DNA of 64,000 nt from an uncultured Pelagibacteraceae bacterium (GTDB lineage: Bacteria > Pseudomonadota > Alphaproteobacteria > Pelagibacterales > Pelagibacteraceae). The stretch lies in the NCBI GenBank assembly GCA_902628965.1, contig CACOPB010000004.1, forward strand, positions 1 through 64,000, given 5' to 3'. The first letter of the stretch is position 1. Each line of letters begins with the position of its first letter. The position numbers and the translations under genes are program-made. Positions 56,461 through 64,000 of the stretch are shown here, piece after piece. Below the pieces are notes generated by a model, which was given only the letters and a program-made list of their open reading frames with translations, did not search any database and was not told the origin of the DNA.

Positions 56461-58566
56461 ATGAGCGGAACAGTCGAAACAATACTATTATACACAATCG
56501 GAGCTGGTTTATTATCTATCGTTTACGGATTTTTAACTGGTAAGAATATTCTTAACTCAAGTGCAGGAAATGCAAAAATGCAAGATATTGCATCTGCAAT
56601 TCAAATTGGTGCAAAAGCATACTTAGCAAGACAATACAAAACTATTGCTATTGTTGGTGCTGTGGTTTTAGTAATTGTAAGTATTTCATTTAGCCCTTTA
56701 GTAGGTCTTGGATATTTAATAGGTGCTGCCTTATCTGGTATTGCAGGTTATGTTGGAATGTTAGTTTCTGTTGAAGCAAACGTAAGAACAGCAGAAGCAT
56801 CTAGAAAGGGCTTAGCTCAAGGTCTATCTATTGCATTTAAATCTGGTGCTGTCACTGGAATGTTGGTTGCTGGTCTAGCATTGTTATCTATAGCTGTTTA
56901 TTATTATATATTGTTAAAATCTAATGTAGATGAAAGGGAAATTGTAAATGCCTTAGTTGCATTAGGATTTGGTGCATCTTTAATTTCAATTTTTGCAAGA
57001 TTGGGTGGTGGAATTTTTACCAAAGGTGCTGATGTTGGTGCTGATTTAGTTGGAAAAGTAGAAGCTGGAATTCCAGAAGATGATCCTAGAAACCCTGCTG
57101 TAATCGCAGATAATGTTGGTGATAACGTAGGTGACTGCGCAGGAATGGCTGCTGATTTATTTGAAACTTATGCAGTTACAATTGTTGCAACTATGGTTTT
57201 ATCCTCAATTTTTTTTGTTGGAGACCTTAATATGATGATTTATCCATTATCTATTGGTGCTGCATGTTTGTTAACATCTATTGTTGGAACATTTTTTGTT
57301 AAACTTGGGAAAAGTAATAATGTTATGAATGCTTTATACAAAGGGTTTGTTGTCTCTGCTTTAGCATCTTTAGTAATACTATGGCCTGTTACTGATCAAG
57401 TAATTGGTTTTGCAAATGAATATACCGTAAATGATAAAACTTTTAATGGAATGGATCTATATTATTGTGGTGTTATAGGTTTAGTTATTACTGGATTATT
57501 AATATGGATTACTGAATATTATACAGGAACAAGCTATAGACCTGTTAAATCTGTTGCATTATCTTCAACAACTGGTCATGGTACTAACGTTATTCAAGGA
57601 TTAGCTGTTTCCATGGAAGCAACAGCTATTCCTGCATTAATAATTGTTGCGGGTATTCTTGTTACAAATACTATTGCTGGACTTTTTGGCATTGCTATTG
57701 CGGTAACTACTATGCTTGCATTGGCAGGTATGGTTGTTGCGTTAGATGCATATGGACCAGTTACTGATAATGCAGGTGGAATTGCAGAGATGTCTAATTT
57801 AGATAAAAAAGTGAGAAAAACAACTGATGCTTTAGATGCTGTAGGTAATACCACAAAAGCTGTTACTAAAGGTTATGCTATTGGTTCGGCTGGTTTAGGT
57901 GCGTTAGTTTTATTCGCAGCTTATACTGAAGACATTAAACATTTTTCAAAAGAAGCAGGATCTGCATTAGAAGGTATTGTAGTTACATTTGATTTATCTA
58001 ACCCCTATGTAGTTGTTGGTTTACTAATTGGAGGAATGTTACCTTATCTTTTTGGTTCAATGGGTATGCAAGCGGTTGGAAGAGCAGGTGGAGCAGTTGT
58101 TGTTGAAGTAAGAAGACAGTTTAAAAAATTTCCTGGTATTATGAAGAGAAAACAAAAACCTGATTATGCTAAATTAGTAGATTTGCTTACTGTTGCAGCT
58201 ATAAAGGAAATGATAATTCCATCTTTGTTACCAGTTTTATCACCTGTGGTTTTATATTTTATAATTTTATCAATTGGTGGACAAGTTGCTGCTCTAGCAG
58301 CAGTTGGAGCTATGTTACTTGGTGTTATTATTACTGGTTTATTTGTTGCTGTTTCAATGACTGCTGGTGGTGGTGCCTGGGATAATGCGAAGAAGTATAT
58401 AGAAGATGGTAATCATGGTGGAAAAGGCTCTGAAGCTCATAAAGCTGCTGTGACTGGTGATACTGTAGGAGATCCTTATAAAGATACAGCAGGACCTGCG
58501 GTTAATCCAATGATTAAAATAACAAATATTGTAGCATTACTTTTGTTAGCAGTTATCGCTGGCTAA
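56461..58566 (+). CDS. hppA: Proton-pumping membrane pyrophosphatase
   Basis: Hydrolyses pyrophosphate and pumps H+ across the membrane. The 701-residue protein has about 16 hydrophobic segments. The catalytic region near residue 185-220 contains [20 protein letters not shown] and [22 protein letters not shown]. The segment [16 protein letters not shown] carries Lys at the position that makes H+-PPases potassium independent. The gene stands alone after a 78-base gap and overlaps the convergent bamE by 14 bases. Confidence 0.97.
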   Translation: MSGTVETILLYTIGAGLLSIVYGFLTGKNILNSSAGNAKMQDIASAIQIGAKAYLARQYKTIAIVGAVVLVIVSISFSPLVGLGYLIGAALSGIAGYVGMLVSVEANVRTAEASRKGLAQGLSIAFKSGAVTGMLVAGLALLSIAVYYYILLKSNVDEREIVNALVALGFGASLISIFARLGGGIFTKGADVGADLVGKVEAGIPEDDPRNPAVIADNVGDNVGDCAGMAADLFETYAVTIVATMVLSSIFFVGDLNMMIYPLSIGAACLLTSIVGTFFVKLGKSNNVMNALYKGFVVSALASLVILWPVTDQVIGFANEYTVNDKTFNGMDLYYCGVIGLVITGLLIWITEYYTGTSYRPVKSVALSSTTGHGTNVIQGLAVSMEATAIPALIIVAGILVTNTIAGLFGIAIAVTTMLALAGMVVALDAYGPVTDNAGGIAEMSNLDKKVRKTTDALDAVGNTTKAVTKGYAIGSAGLGALVLFAAYTEDIKHFSKEAGSALEGIVVTFDLSNPYVVVGLLIGGMLPYLFGSMGMQAVGRAGGAVVVEVRRQFKKFPGIMKRKQKPDYAKLVDLLTVAAIKEMIIPSLLPVLSPVVLYFIILSIGGQVAALAAVGAMLLGVIITGLFVAVSMTAGGGAWDNAKKYIEDGNHGGKGSEAHKAAVTGDTVGDPYKDTAGPAVNPMIKITNIVALLLLAVIAG

Positions 58567-59041
58567 TTTCTTCGCTACGTTTTTTTGCACGTTGACCAAG
58601 AGGGTCGTTCATTTTTTGTCTCATGCTAGACATGAATTCGTAGATGAACGATGTTTTTCTGAACTGATCACCTGTTTTGTTTTGAACAATTTTTATATCT
58701 GCCATATCTTCTTTGTTGTAAAACTTTTTTTTTTTTAAAATTCCATAATTATTGATTTCTAAAACAAGAACATCATTTTTAAAAATTTTCATTTTACCTA
58801 AACTTCTTAAATTTGATTGTGTTTGCTTTCTTTCAATATATATCCATACATCATTATCAAATTTGCTTTTTGTTAGTGGGCTACCAAGTATTTTTTTAAT
58901 ATCATTTTTGTTACTTTTATCTAAGATTAATTTTGTCTGTTTTTTTTCTAAAAAAGGAACACCATGATGCTCAATGACAGGTTTCATTGAACAATTTGAA
59001 ACTACAAAAGATATTAAAATTATATATAATAATTTGTACAT
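58553..59041 (-). CDS. bamE: Outer membrane assembly lipoprotein BamE
   Basis: Small lipoprotein of the BAM complex that inserts outer-membrane beta barrels. The 162-residue protein has a lipobox near VVSNC (residues 13-17). The SmpA/OmlA-type core follows: [31 protein letters not shown]. The tail after about residue 115 is a longer charged extension. It is divergent from the CBP3-type gene with overlapping start codons. Confidence 0.88.
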   Translation of the reverse strand: MYKLLYIILISFVVSNCSMKPVIEHHGVPFLEKKQTKLILDKSNKNDIKKILGSPLTKSKFDNDVWIYIERKQTQSNLRSLGKMKIFKNDVLVLEINNYGILKKKKFYNKEDMADIKIVQNKTGDQFRKTSFIYEFMSSMRQKMNDPLGQRAKKRSEEISQR

Positions 59042-59507
59042 GAATGATAAATATTTATATCTTTATAACACTTTAATAAATTACTCTAGAAATAAAGAGC
59101 TTTATAAAAATCTCAATAGGGAAGACAATTTTTCAGATCGATTAACTCTTTTTTTACTTCATTTTTCTTTCTTTTTAAAAAATTTTAAAAATGAGAAAAA
59201 TAAGATTACTTTACAAGAAATTTATGACTTCAATTTCAGACAATTAGAGTTAAGTATTAGAGAAATTGGTTATGGAGATCAATCAATTAATAAGAAAATG
59301 AAAAATTATATAAATTTATTTCACTCAATGGTATCAGAGGTCCATTTTTGGGACAGCCTATCTCACAGTGAAAAATTAAATAAAATTTCTAATTTTTTAG
59401 GTGATTTTAATAATAATTATGAATTACTTGATTATTTCGATAAATTTAACTTAAATTTATCAAAAAAAACTTTGAATTCTTATTTAAAAAGTGTAAGTAA
59501 CCCATAA
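59040..59507 (+). CDS. Ubiquinol-cytochrome c chaperone family (CBP3-like)
   Basis: CBP3-type proteins help assemble the cytochrome bc1 complex. I start it at the ATG at 59040 ([13 protein letters not shown]), giving 155 residues; the frame continues upstream through bamE. The sequence [20 protein letters not shown] and [27 protein letters not shown] is typical of this family. The usual alphaproteobacterial order is bamE, this gene, DUF177, rpmF, plsX; here DUF177 is missing. Confidence 0.8.
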   Translation: MNDKYLYLYNTLINYSRNKELYKNLNREDNFSDRLTLFLLHFSFFLKNFKNEKNKITLQEIYDFNFRQLELSIREIGYGDQSINKKMKNYINLFHSMVSEVHFWDSLSHSEKLNKISNFLGDFNNNYELLDYFDKFNLNLSKKTLNSYLKSVSNP

Positions 59508-59509
59508 TT

Positions 59510-59692
59510 ATGGCTGTACCGAAACGAAAACAAACCCCTTCCAGAACTGGCATGAGAAGAGCTCAAACTATGAAATTTTCAACTAAAAATATAGTTGAAG
59601 ATAAAAAGTCAGGTGAATATAGACTTTCTCATCATTTAGACTTTAAAACAGGAATGTATAGGGGAAGACAAGTTTTAGATCCGAAAGAATAG
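59510..59692 (+). CDS. rpmF: 50S ribosomal protein L32, zinc-free form
   Basis: Small 50S protein of 60 residues, [19 protein letters not shown] at the start. It has no Cys pair, unlike the zinc-ribbon form. It lies 2 bases after the CBP3-type gene and 17 bases before plsX. Cotranscription with plsX is typical. Confidence 0.95.
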   Translation: MAVPKRKQTPSRTGMRRAQTMKFSTKNIVEDKKSGEYRLSHHLDFKTGMYRGRQVLDPKE

Positions 59693-59709
59693 TATATAAT
59701 CACTTTATA

Positions 59710-60711
59710 ATGTCAGATATGATAAAAATTGCAGTTGATGCAATGGGTGGTGATGGGTCACCAAAAAAGGTGATTGATGGCATTATCTATAATCATTCTG
59801 CAAATAAAAATGTTTTTTTTAAAATTTTTGGTGACAAAATTAAGATAGATCCATTAATTGAAGGAAAAATTTCTAAAGAATTTTTTGAAATCATTCATAC
59901 AGAAAAAAAAATTGAGAGTACTGATAGTCCCTTAGAAGGAGCGAAGAGAGGTAAAGATACAAGTATGTGGCTTGCTGTTCAGAGTGTTAAGGATAAAGAA
60001 GCAGATATAGTAATATCTGCTGGTAACACAGGTGCATTACTAGTCGTATCAAAGTTAAATTTAAAAATGATTGAAAATATAGATAGACCTGCTCTGTCTG
60101 CATTATGGCCAAATAAAAAAGGAATGAGTGTTGTATTAGATTTAGGTGCAAACATTGAGTGTAGTTCAAAAAATTTATTAGACTTTTCAATCATGGGAGC
60201 CTCTCTATACACCTCACTTTATCCTAATGATAAACCAAATGTTGCATTATTAAATATTGGTTCAGAAGAACTTAAGGGTAATGAGACGATTAAAGAAACT
60301 TATCAATTATTAAATGAAAAAAAATCTAATAATTATAATTTTGCTGGATATATAGAAGGAAATCATCTTATGGACGGAAAAGTAAATGTAATTATTTCAG
60401 ATGGTTTTACAGGAAATGTTGCATTAAAAACAGCTGAAGGTACTGCTAATTTTATCACTAGTGAATTAAAAAATGCTATGACTGGTTCTTTATTAGGTAA
60501 AATTTCTTCATTATTGAATTTATCTAACCTAAATAAATTTAAGAAAAGACTAGACCCAAGATTATATAATGGAGCTATCTTTATTGGATTAGACTCTCCA
60601 GTTGTTAAAAGTCATGGAGGAACAGACTATATTGGTTTTTCAAATTCATTAGATGTTTGTCATAGAATTATCAAAGGTAATTTGATAGAAAAGATTAAGC
60701 AAAATATCTAA
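59710..60711 (+). CDS. plsX: Phosphate acyltransferase PlsX
   Basis: Converts acyl-ACP to acyl phosphate for PlsY. The 333-residue protein opens IAVDAMGGDGSPKKVIDG. The motifs VISAGNTGALLVVSKL, RPALSALWPNKKG, and VIISDGFTGNVALKTAEGT are all present. In most proteobacteria fabH follows; here ihfA starts 1 base after plsX. Confidence 0.97.
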   Translation: MSDMIKIAVDAMGGDGSPKKVIDGIIYNHSANKNVFFKIFGDKIKIDPLIEGKISKEFFEIIHTEKKIESTDSPLEGAKRGKDTSMWLAVQSVKDKEADIVISAGNTGALLVVSKLNLKMIENIDRPALSALWPNKKGMSVVLDLGANIECSSKNLLDFSIMGASLYTSLYPNDKPNVALLNIGSEELKGNETIKETYQLLNEKKSNNYNFAGYIEGNHLMDGKVNVIISDGFTGNVALKTAEGTANFITSELKNAMTGSLLGKISSLLNLSNLNKFKKRLDPRLYNGAIFIGLDSPVVKSHGGTDYIGFSNSLDVCHRIIKGNLIEKIKQNI

Positions 60712-60712
60712 T

Positions 60713-61012
60713 ATGAGAATTAATTTAACTAAAAAAGACTTAGTTAATTTAGTTTATATGCAACTTGGTTTTTCTAAACAAATATCAGAAAATTTAATTG
60801 AAGATTTTTTTTCAACTATTACGTCTAATATTAAAAAAGAAAAAAAATTAAAATTATCTAAATTTGGTACTTTTTCTATAAGACAAAAAAAATCTAGGAT
60901 AGGAAGAAATCCTAAAACAAAAGAAACAAAAGTAATTTCAGGTAGAGATGTAGTTTTGTTTAAGCCGTCAAAAGAATTTAAAGAATTTGTTAATTTAAAA
61001 AACGATGGATAA
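60713..61012 (+). CDS. ihfA: Integration host factor alpha subunit
   Basis: HU/IHF-family DNA-bending protein of 99 residues. The core LSKFGTFSIRQKKSRIGRNPKTKE contains the DNA-intercalating RNPKT motif. Position between plsX and a MerR-type gene supports IhfA rather than HU. It overlaps the MerR-type gene by 8 bases. Confidence 0.92.
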   Translation: MRINLTKKDLVNLVYMQLGFSKQISENLIEDFFSTITSNIKKEKKLKLSKFGTFSIRQKKSRIGRNPKTKETKVISGRDVVLFKPSKEFKEFVNLKNDG

Positions 61013-61388
61013 ATCAGATAATGCTTATAAAACTATTGGTGAAGTTGCTAGAATATTAGACCTTAAACCTAATTCTAAAGGATCACAGTCAACACATGTT
61101 ATAAGATTTTGGGAAACTCAATTTAAGCAAATCAAACCAAAGATATTAAATTCTAACAGAAGATATTATGATGAGAAAACAATAAATCTTCTTAAAAAAG
61201 TTAAATTTTTACTTAAAGATCAAGGTATGACTATAAATGGTGTAAAAAAAATATTAAATAATGAAGCTTCTTTAGAGCTTGACGAAATTGCAGATAAATC
61301 TATAAGAGCTGAAAATTTAAAAAATAAGCTACTAAAAATTTCTAACAAATTAAAAGAACTTAAAAATGGCAAAAAAAACACACGTTAA
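61005..61388 (+). CDS. MerR-family transcriptional regulator
   Basis: 127-residue regulator with an N-terminal MerR helix-turn-helix domain: IGEVARILDLKPNSKGSQSTHVIRFWETQF, then NRRYYDEKTINLLKKVKFLLKDQGMTINGVKK. The long dimerisation helix ends within a Lys/Leu-rich tail. No Cys-rich effector domain is present, so the inducer is unknown. A MerR gene directly after ihfA is typical of alphaproteobacteria. It overlaps rpmG by 23 bases. Confidence 0.9.
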   Translation: MDKSDNAYKTIGEVARILDLKPNSKGSQSTHVIRFWETQFKQIKPKILNSNRRYYDEKTINLLKKVKFLLKDQGMTINGVKKILNNEASLELDEIADKSIRAENLKNKLLKISNKLKELKNGKKNTR

Positions 61389-61557
61389 AGTAAGAATGGT
61401 TCCTGAGGCTAAGCCAGATAGTCCTTATTTTTATTACGTAAAAAAACCTGCTGGAGGTGAGAAAGCTAAGGTTAAACTTTCGGCAAAAAAATATAATCCT
61501 GATACTAGAAAGCATGAAACGTTTGTGGAAAAGAAGCTTCCACCACACAGTAAGTAA
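61366..61557 (+). CDS. rpmG: 50S ribosomal protein L33, zinc-free form
   Basis: The 63-residue protein has the L33 pattern: MAKKTHVKVRMVPEAKP, FYYVKKP, and the terminal KKYNPDTRKHETFVEKKLPP, about 8 residues longer than usual. It lacks the four Cys of zinc-binding L33. Its start is in another frame of the MerR-type gene. Confidence 0.92.
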   Translation: MAKKTHVKVRMVPEAKPDSPYFYYVKKPAGGEKAKVKLSAKKYNPDTRKHETFVEKKLPPHSK

Positions 61558-61848
61558 TTATTTTTTTTTAAAGTTTCGCTTTTCGTAATCGATATAAGAC
61601 CAAATCATATTTTTCCATATACGATTAGTAATTTTAGGATCAATTTTTAGTTTTTTTGATTTTGAGTGAATTTTCTTAAGAATAAAATTTATACGTTTTT
61701 TATCTACTATTTCTTTTTTAAACTCTTTAAGTTTTAAAACTTCTTTGACAAGATTTGTTCTATATTTAATCAAAGATAATAGTTTATTATCTAACTTATC
61801 TAATTTAGATCTTATTATTTCCAATTTTTTTTTGTTTTTAGGCGACAT
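61558..61848 (-). CDS. AroQ-type chorismate mutase
   Basis: Converts chorismate to prephenate for phenylalanine and tyrosine. The 96-residue all-helical product has the pattern LEIIRSKLDKLDNKLLSLIKYRTNLVKEVLKLK-like N-terminal helix (with the active-site Arg and Lys), then KEIVDKKRINFILKKI. It is a free-standing mutase domain. It abuts rpmG stop-to-stop and is divergent from ctaA with 43 bases between. Confidence 0.85.
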   Translation of the reverse strand: MSPKNKKKLEIIRSKLDKLDNKLLSLIKYRTNLVKEVLKLKEFKKEIVDKKRINFILKKIHSKSKKLKIDPKITNRIWKNMIWSYIDYEKRNFKKK

Positions 61849-61891
61849 TATATTTATTGGTTTTATTAATAATTATTATATTTATCTAATC

Positions 61892-62917
61892 ATGTACAGT
61901 CAGAATTATTCTTTAAATTCTCAATTAAAAATATGGATGATCACTTTATTAGTGATGATCATGCTTATAATTTTAGTAGGGGGCCTAACCAGATTAACCG
62001 ACTCAGGACTTTCAATTACCACTTGGGAACTTTTTATTGGCACATTGCCTCCTTTATCAAGTGATAAATGGATCGAATATTTTGATCTCTATAAAACAAT
62101 ACCTGAATTTAATGAGCAAAATTTTAATATGACTTTAAATGAATTTAAAATTATTTTTTGGTGGGAGTGGGCACATCGTCAACTTGGTAGACTAATTGGT
62201 TTAACAGTCCTTTTGCCCATGATTTATTTTACAATTAAAAATGGTTTTTGGATTTTAAGGGAATATTCAATTATTTTTTTCTTAGTGTGTTTTCAGGGAT
62301 TTATTGGATGGTATATGGTTTCAAGTGGATTGGTTGATAGAGTTGATGTTAGTCATTATAGATTATCACTTCATTTAGTTACAGCTTTTATAATTTTATC
62401 TATAGTTTTTTGGAAATATTTAAATCTTACTGATGTAAAAATTAATCAGATTAATATTAAATTATTCTCAATTAAATTCTTTCTTTTATTATTATTTTTA
62501 CAATTAATTATTGGAGCATTTGTTTCAGGGATGGATGCGGGAAAAATTTATAATACTTGGCCTTTGATGGGCTCATCATATTTTCCTGATGACAGTATGA
62601 TTGCTGATTTTTTTAACCTAAAAGTATTTGATGATCAATCACTTGTTCAATTTATTCATAGAAATTTAGCGTATTTAATTGTCATAATATATTTTTATAT
62701 ACTTTTTTTTGTTTTAAAAAATGAAAGTGTAAATTTAAGAACACCAATTTTCATTATTGGAATCGCTTTATTGTTTCAAATTTTTTTAGGTGTTCTAACA
62801 ATTTTATCTGGAGTAAAAATGCTTTATGCGTCTCTACACCAGATAAATTCTATTTTAATAATACTTTCAACTTTGTATTTTCTTTATATTGTGGAACATA
62901 AAAAAACCAATTACTAG
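61892..62917 (+). CDS. ctaA: Heme A synthase (COX15/CtaA)
   Basis: Converts heme O to heme A for aa3-type cytochrome oxidase, in the inner membrane. The start at 61892 (MYSQNYSLNSQLKIWMI) fits the family; the open frame upstream overlaps the chorismate mutase on the other strand. The 341-residue protein has eight hydrophobic segments and the heme His in WWEWAHRQLGR, LHLVTAF, IHRNLAYL and LHQINSI. GGLTRLTDSGLSIT is the usual N-terminal motif. Confidence 0.95.
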   Translation: MYSQNYSLNSQLKIWMITLLVMIMLIILVGGLTRLTDSGLSITTWELFIGTLPPLSSDKWIEYFDLYKTIPEFNEQNFNMTLNEFKIIFWWEWAHRQLGRLIGLTVLLPMIYFTIKNGFWILREYSIIFFLVCFQGFIGWYMVSSGLVDRVDVSHYRLSLHLVTAFIILSIVFWKYLNLTDVKINQINIKLFSIKFFLLLLFLQLIIGAFVSGMDAGKIYNTWPLMGSSYFPDDSMIADFFNLKVFDDQSLVQFIHRNLAYLIVIIYFYILFFVLKNESVNLRTPIFIIGIALLFQIFLGVLTILSGVKMLYASLHQINSILIILSTLYFLYIVEHKKTNY

Positions 62918-62945
62918 TTCACGTTTTAGACACTAAAACCACAAA

Positions 62946-64000
62946 TTAGCTAACAGCTTTTAAATTACCCTTCGAAGATTTATTCAATGCTTGATCTAGA
63001 TCCTCAATAATATCATCAATGTGTTCAATGCCGATACAAAGTCTTACATAGCTTTGAGTAACACCTGATGCAGCTAGCTCCTTCTCATTTAATTGACTAT
63101 GAGTTGTACTTGCTGGATGAATTGCCAAACTTCTAGCATCACCAATATTAGCAACGTGATAGAACATCTTTAAAGACTCGATAAATTTTTTACCAGCTTC
63201 AATACCACCTTTAAGTTCTATACCAACCATTGGTCCATTTCCACCTTGAAGATATTTTTTTGCTCTATCAGCTATAGGTTTATCATGTTCAGTAGAATAA
63301 ATAACTTTTGTAACTTCTTTATGCTTTTTAAGAAAATCAACTACATATTCAGCATTAGCACAATGTTGTCTCATTCTTAAAACAACTGTTTCAAGCCCTT
63401 GAATTATTGCAAAAGCATTATCTGGAGCCAGAGCTGATCCCAAATCTCTTAATAAACAAACTCTTGCCCTAACTGCAAATGGTACATTGGCACCAGTTAG
63501 TTCTGGTACAGCTTTTCCCCAGATAACACCACCATAACTTGCATCTGGTTCGTTAAACAATGGTTGTCTCTTAGGATCTGCAGTCCAATCAAAGTTACCA
63601 CTGTCAACGATACTTCCAGCTACTGCTGTCCCATGACCACCTATGTATTTTGTAAGTGAGTGAATTACTACTGCAGCTCCGTGTTCAATCGGTTTACATA
63701 TTACTGGTGCAGCTGTGTTATCCATGATTAATGGTATATTATATTTTCTTCCAATGTCTGAAACTTCCTTTATTGGAAACACCCTTAAATATGGATTTGG
63801 TAATGTTTCACCGTAAAAAGCTCTAGTTTTATCATCTATTAACTTTTCAAAATTTTCAGGATTACTTGGATCTGCATATCTTATCTCTATCCCAAGTTTG
63901 CTAAGTGTATGTGTGAATAAAGATACTGTACCACCATAAAGATCAGTTGAGCTTACTATATTATCACCGGCTTGGGCTACATTTAATACAGCAAACGTTG
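62946..64000 (-). CDS. metY: O-acetylhomoserine aminocarboxypropyltransferase, 5'-truncated by window edge
   Basis: PLP enzyme that makes methionine or homocysteine from O-acetylhomoserine and a thiol or sulfide. The frame is open to the right edge, so the N-terminus (roughly 80 residues) is outside. It covers 351 codons, with VAQAGDNIVSSTDLYGGT, IMDNTAAPVICKPIEHG and the PLP Lys in HSLTKYIGGHG. Its upstream region, not included, is where a SAM-V/SAM-II riboswitch is known in Pelagibacter metY. Confidence 0.92.
   Translation of the reverse strand, partial: TFAVLNVAQAGDNIVSSTDLYGGTVSLFTHTLSKLGIEIRYADPSNPENFEKLIDDKTRAFYGETLPNPYLRVFPIKEVSDIGRKYNIPLIMDNTAAPVICKPIEHGAAVVIHSLTKYIGGHGTAVAGSIVDSGNFDWTADPKRQPLFNEPDASYGGVIWGKAVPELTGANVPFAVRARVCLLRDLGSALAPDNAFAIIQGLETVVLRMRQHCANAEYVVDFLKKHKEVTKVIYSTEHDKPIADRAKKYLQGGNGPMVGIELKGGIEAGKKFIESLKMFYHVANIGDARSLAIHPASTTHSQLNEKELAASGVTQSYVRLCIGIEHIDDIIEDLDQALNKSSKGNLKAVS

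Noticed and set aside
61745..61891. N-terminal extension of ctaA
   Set aside because: It overlaps the chorismate mutase gene on the opposite strand and the heme A synthase family begins near residue 50 of this frame.
63782..63784. Methionine at 63782 as the metY start, giving a short 278-residue protein
   Set aside because: Conserved enzyme sequence continues in frame to the right edge, so this methionine is internal.
1..64000. CRISPR arrays, prophage, insertion sequences or secretion/defence islands
   Set aside because: No regularly spaced repeats, integrases, transposases or phage structural genes were seen; nearly all DNA is core metabolic or ribosomal coding sequence.

Overview
The window looks like chromosomal DNA of a free-living alphaproteobacterium of the SAR11 / Candidatus Pelagibacter type. 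The grounds are A+T-rich DNA (about 70% A+T by eye), Lys/Ile/Asn-rich proteins, genes that overlap or sit a few bases apart, and no gene-free stretch longer than about 200 bases. Marker genes also fit: a sarcosine oxidase operon, a proton-pumping pyrophosphatase, a ubiquinol-cytochrome c chaperone next to rpmF-plsX, and heme A synthase. Assignment below that level is inference from gene content. I saw no insertion sequences, phage genes, CRISPR arrays or rRNA genes.

Layout. 1-11269: the S10/spc/alpha ribosomal protein cluster, from a truncated rplW through rplB ... rplO, secY, adk, rpsM, rpsK, rpoA and rplQ, all on the plus strand. rpmD and rpmJ are absent from their usual places. 11280-17190: a pseudouridine synthase, lipB, mgtE, panC, and galU-ugd for UDP-glucuronate. 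17192-23838 (minus): a RidA-type protein, a small exported Lys-rich protein, topA, plsY, a dihydroorotase-like gene, pyrB and ruvX. 23889-30824 (plus): gatCAB, an O-methyltransferase, trhO, a MATE transporter and a second methyltransferase. 30856-38212: an amino-acid-type ABC permease and binding protein, then soxBDAG. A small nuclease gene lies between the intact soxG and a decayed copy of the soxG 3' end. 38280-38371: tRNA-Ser(GCU), followed by a convergent lytic transglycosylase gene.

40641-47969 (plus) is one tight cluster: dapA, smpB, folK, spoT, pyrE, pdxJ, acpS, lepB, rnc, recO. hemB faces it. 49033-56382 holds a 2-oxoglutarate-dioxygenase-like gene, rpiB, glyA, nrdR, the riboflavin genes ribD-ribE-ribB-ribH, nusB and thiL. 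hppA follows alone. Next comes bamE divergent from a CBP3-type chaperone gene, rpmF, plsX, ihfA, a MerR-type regulator, rpmG, a chorismate mutase, ctaA, and a metY-type gene that runs off the right edge.

The genes together describe a streamlined heterotroph. It demethylates sarcosine and passes the C1 unit toward GlyA, uses GatCAB for amidated tRNA, recycles pyrophosphate into proton motive force, and appears to economise on zinc (Cys-minus S14/L32/L33, Asp-type HemB, RecO without Cys pairs). I did not find a clearly new multigene system. The most unusual items are the soxG-repeat/nuclease arrangement, the lipobox-like start of the ABC permease, the CxC zinc knuckle of NrdR, the degenerate domains in the PyrC-like and RibBA-like proteins, and several core genes missing from conserved positions.
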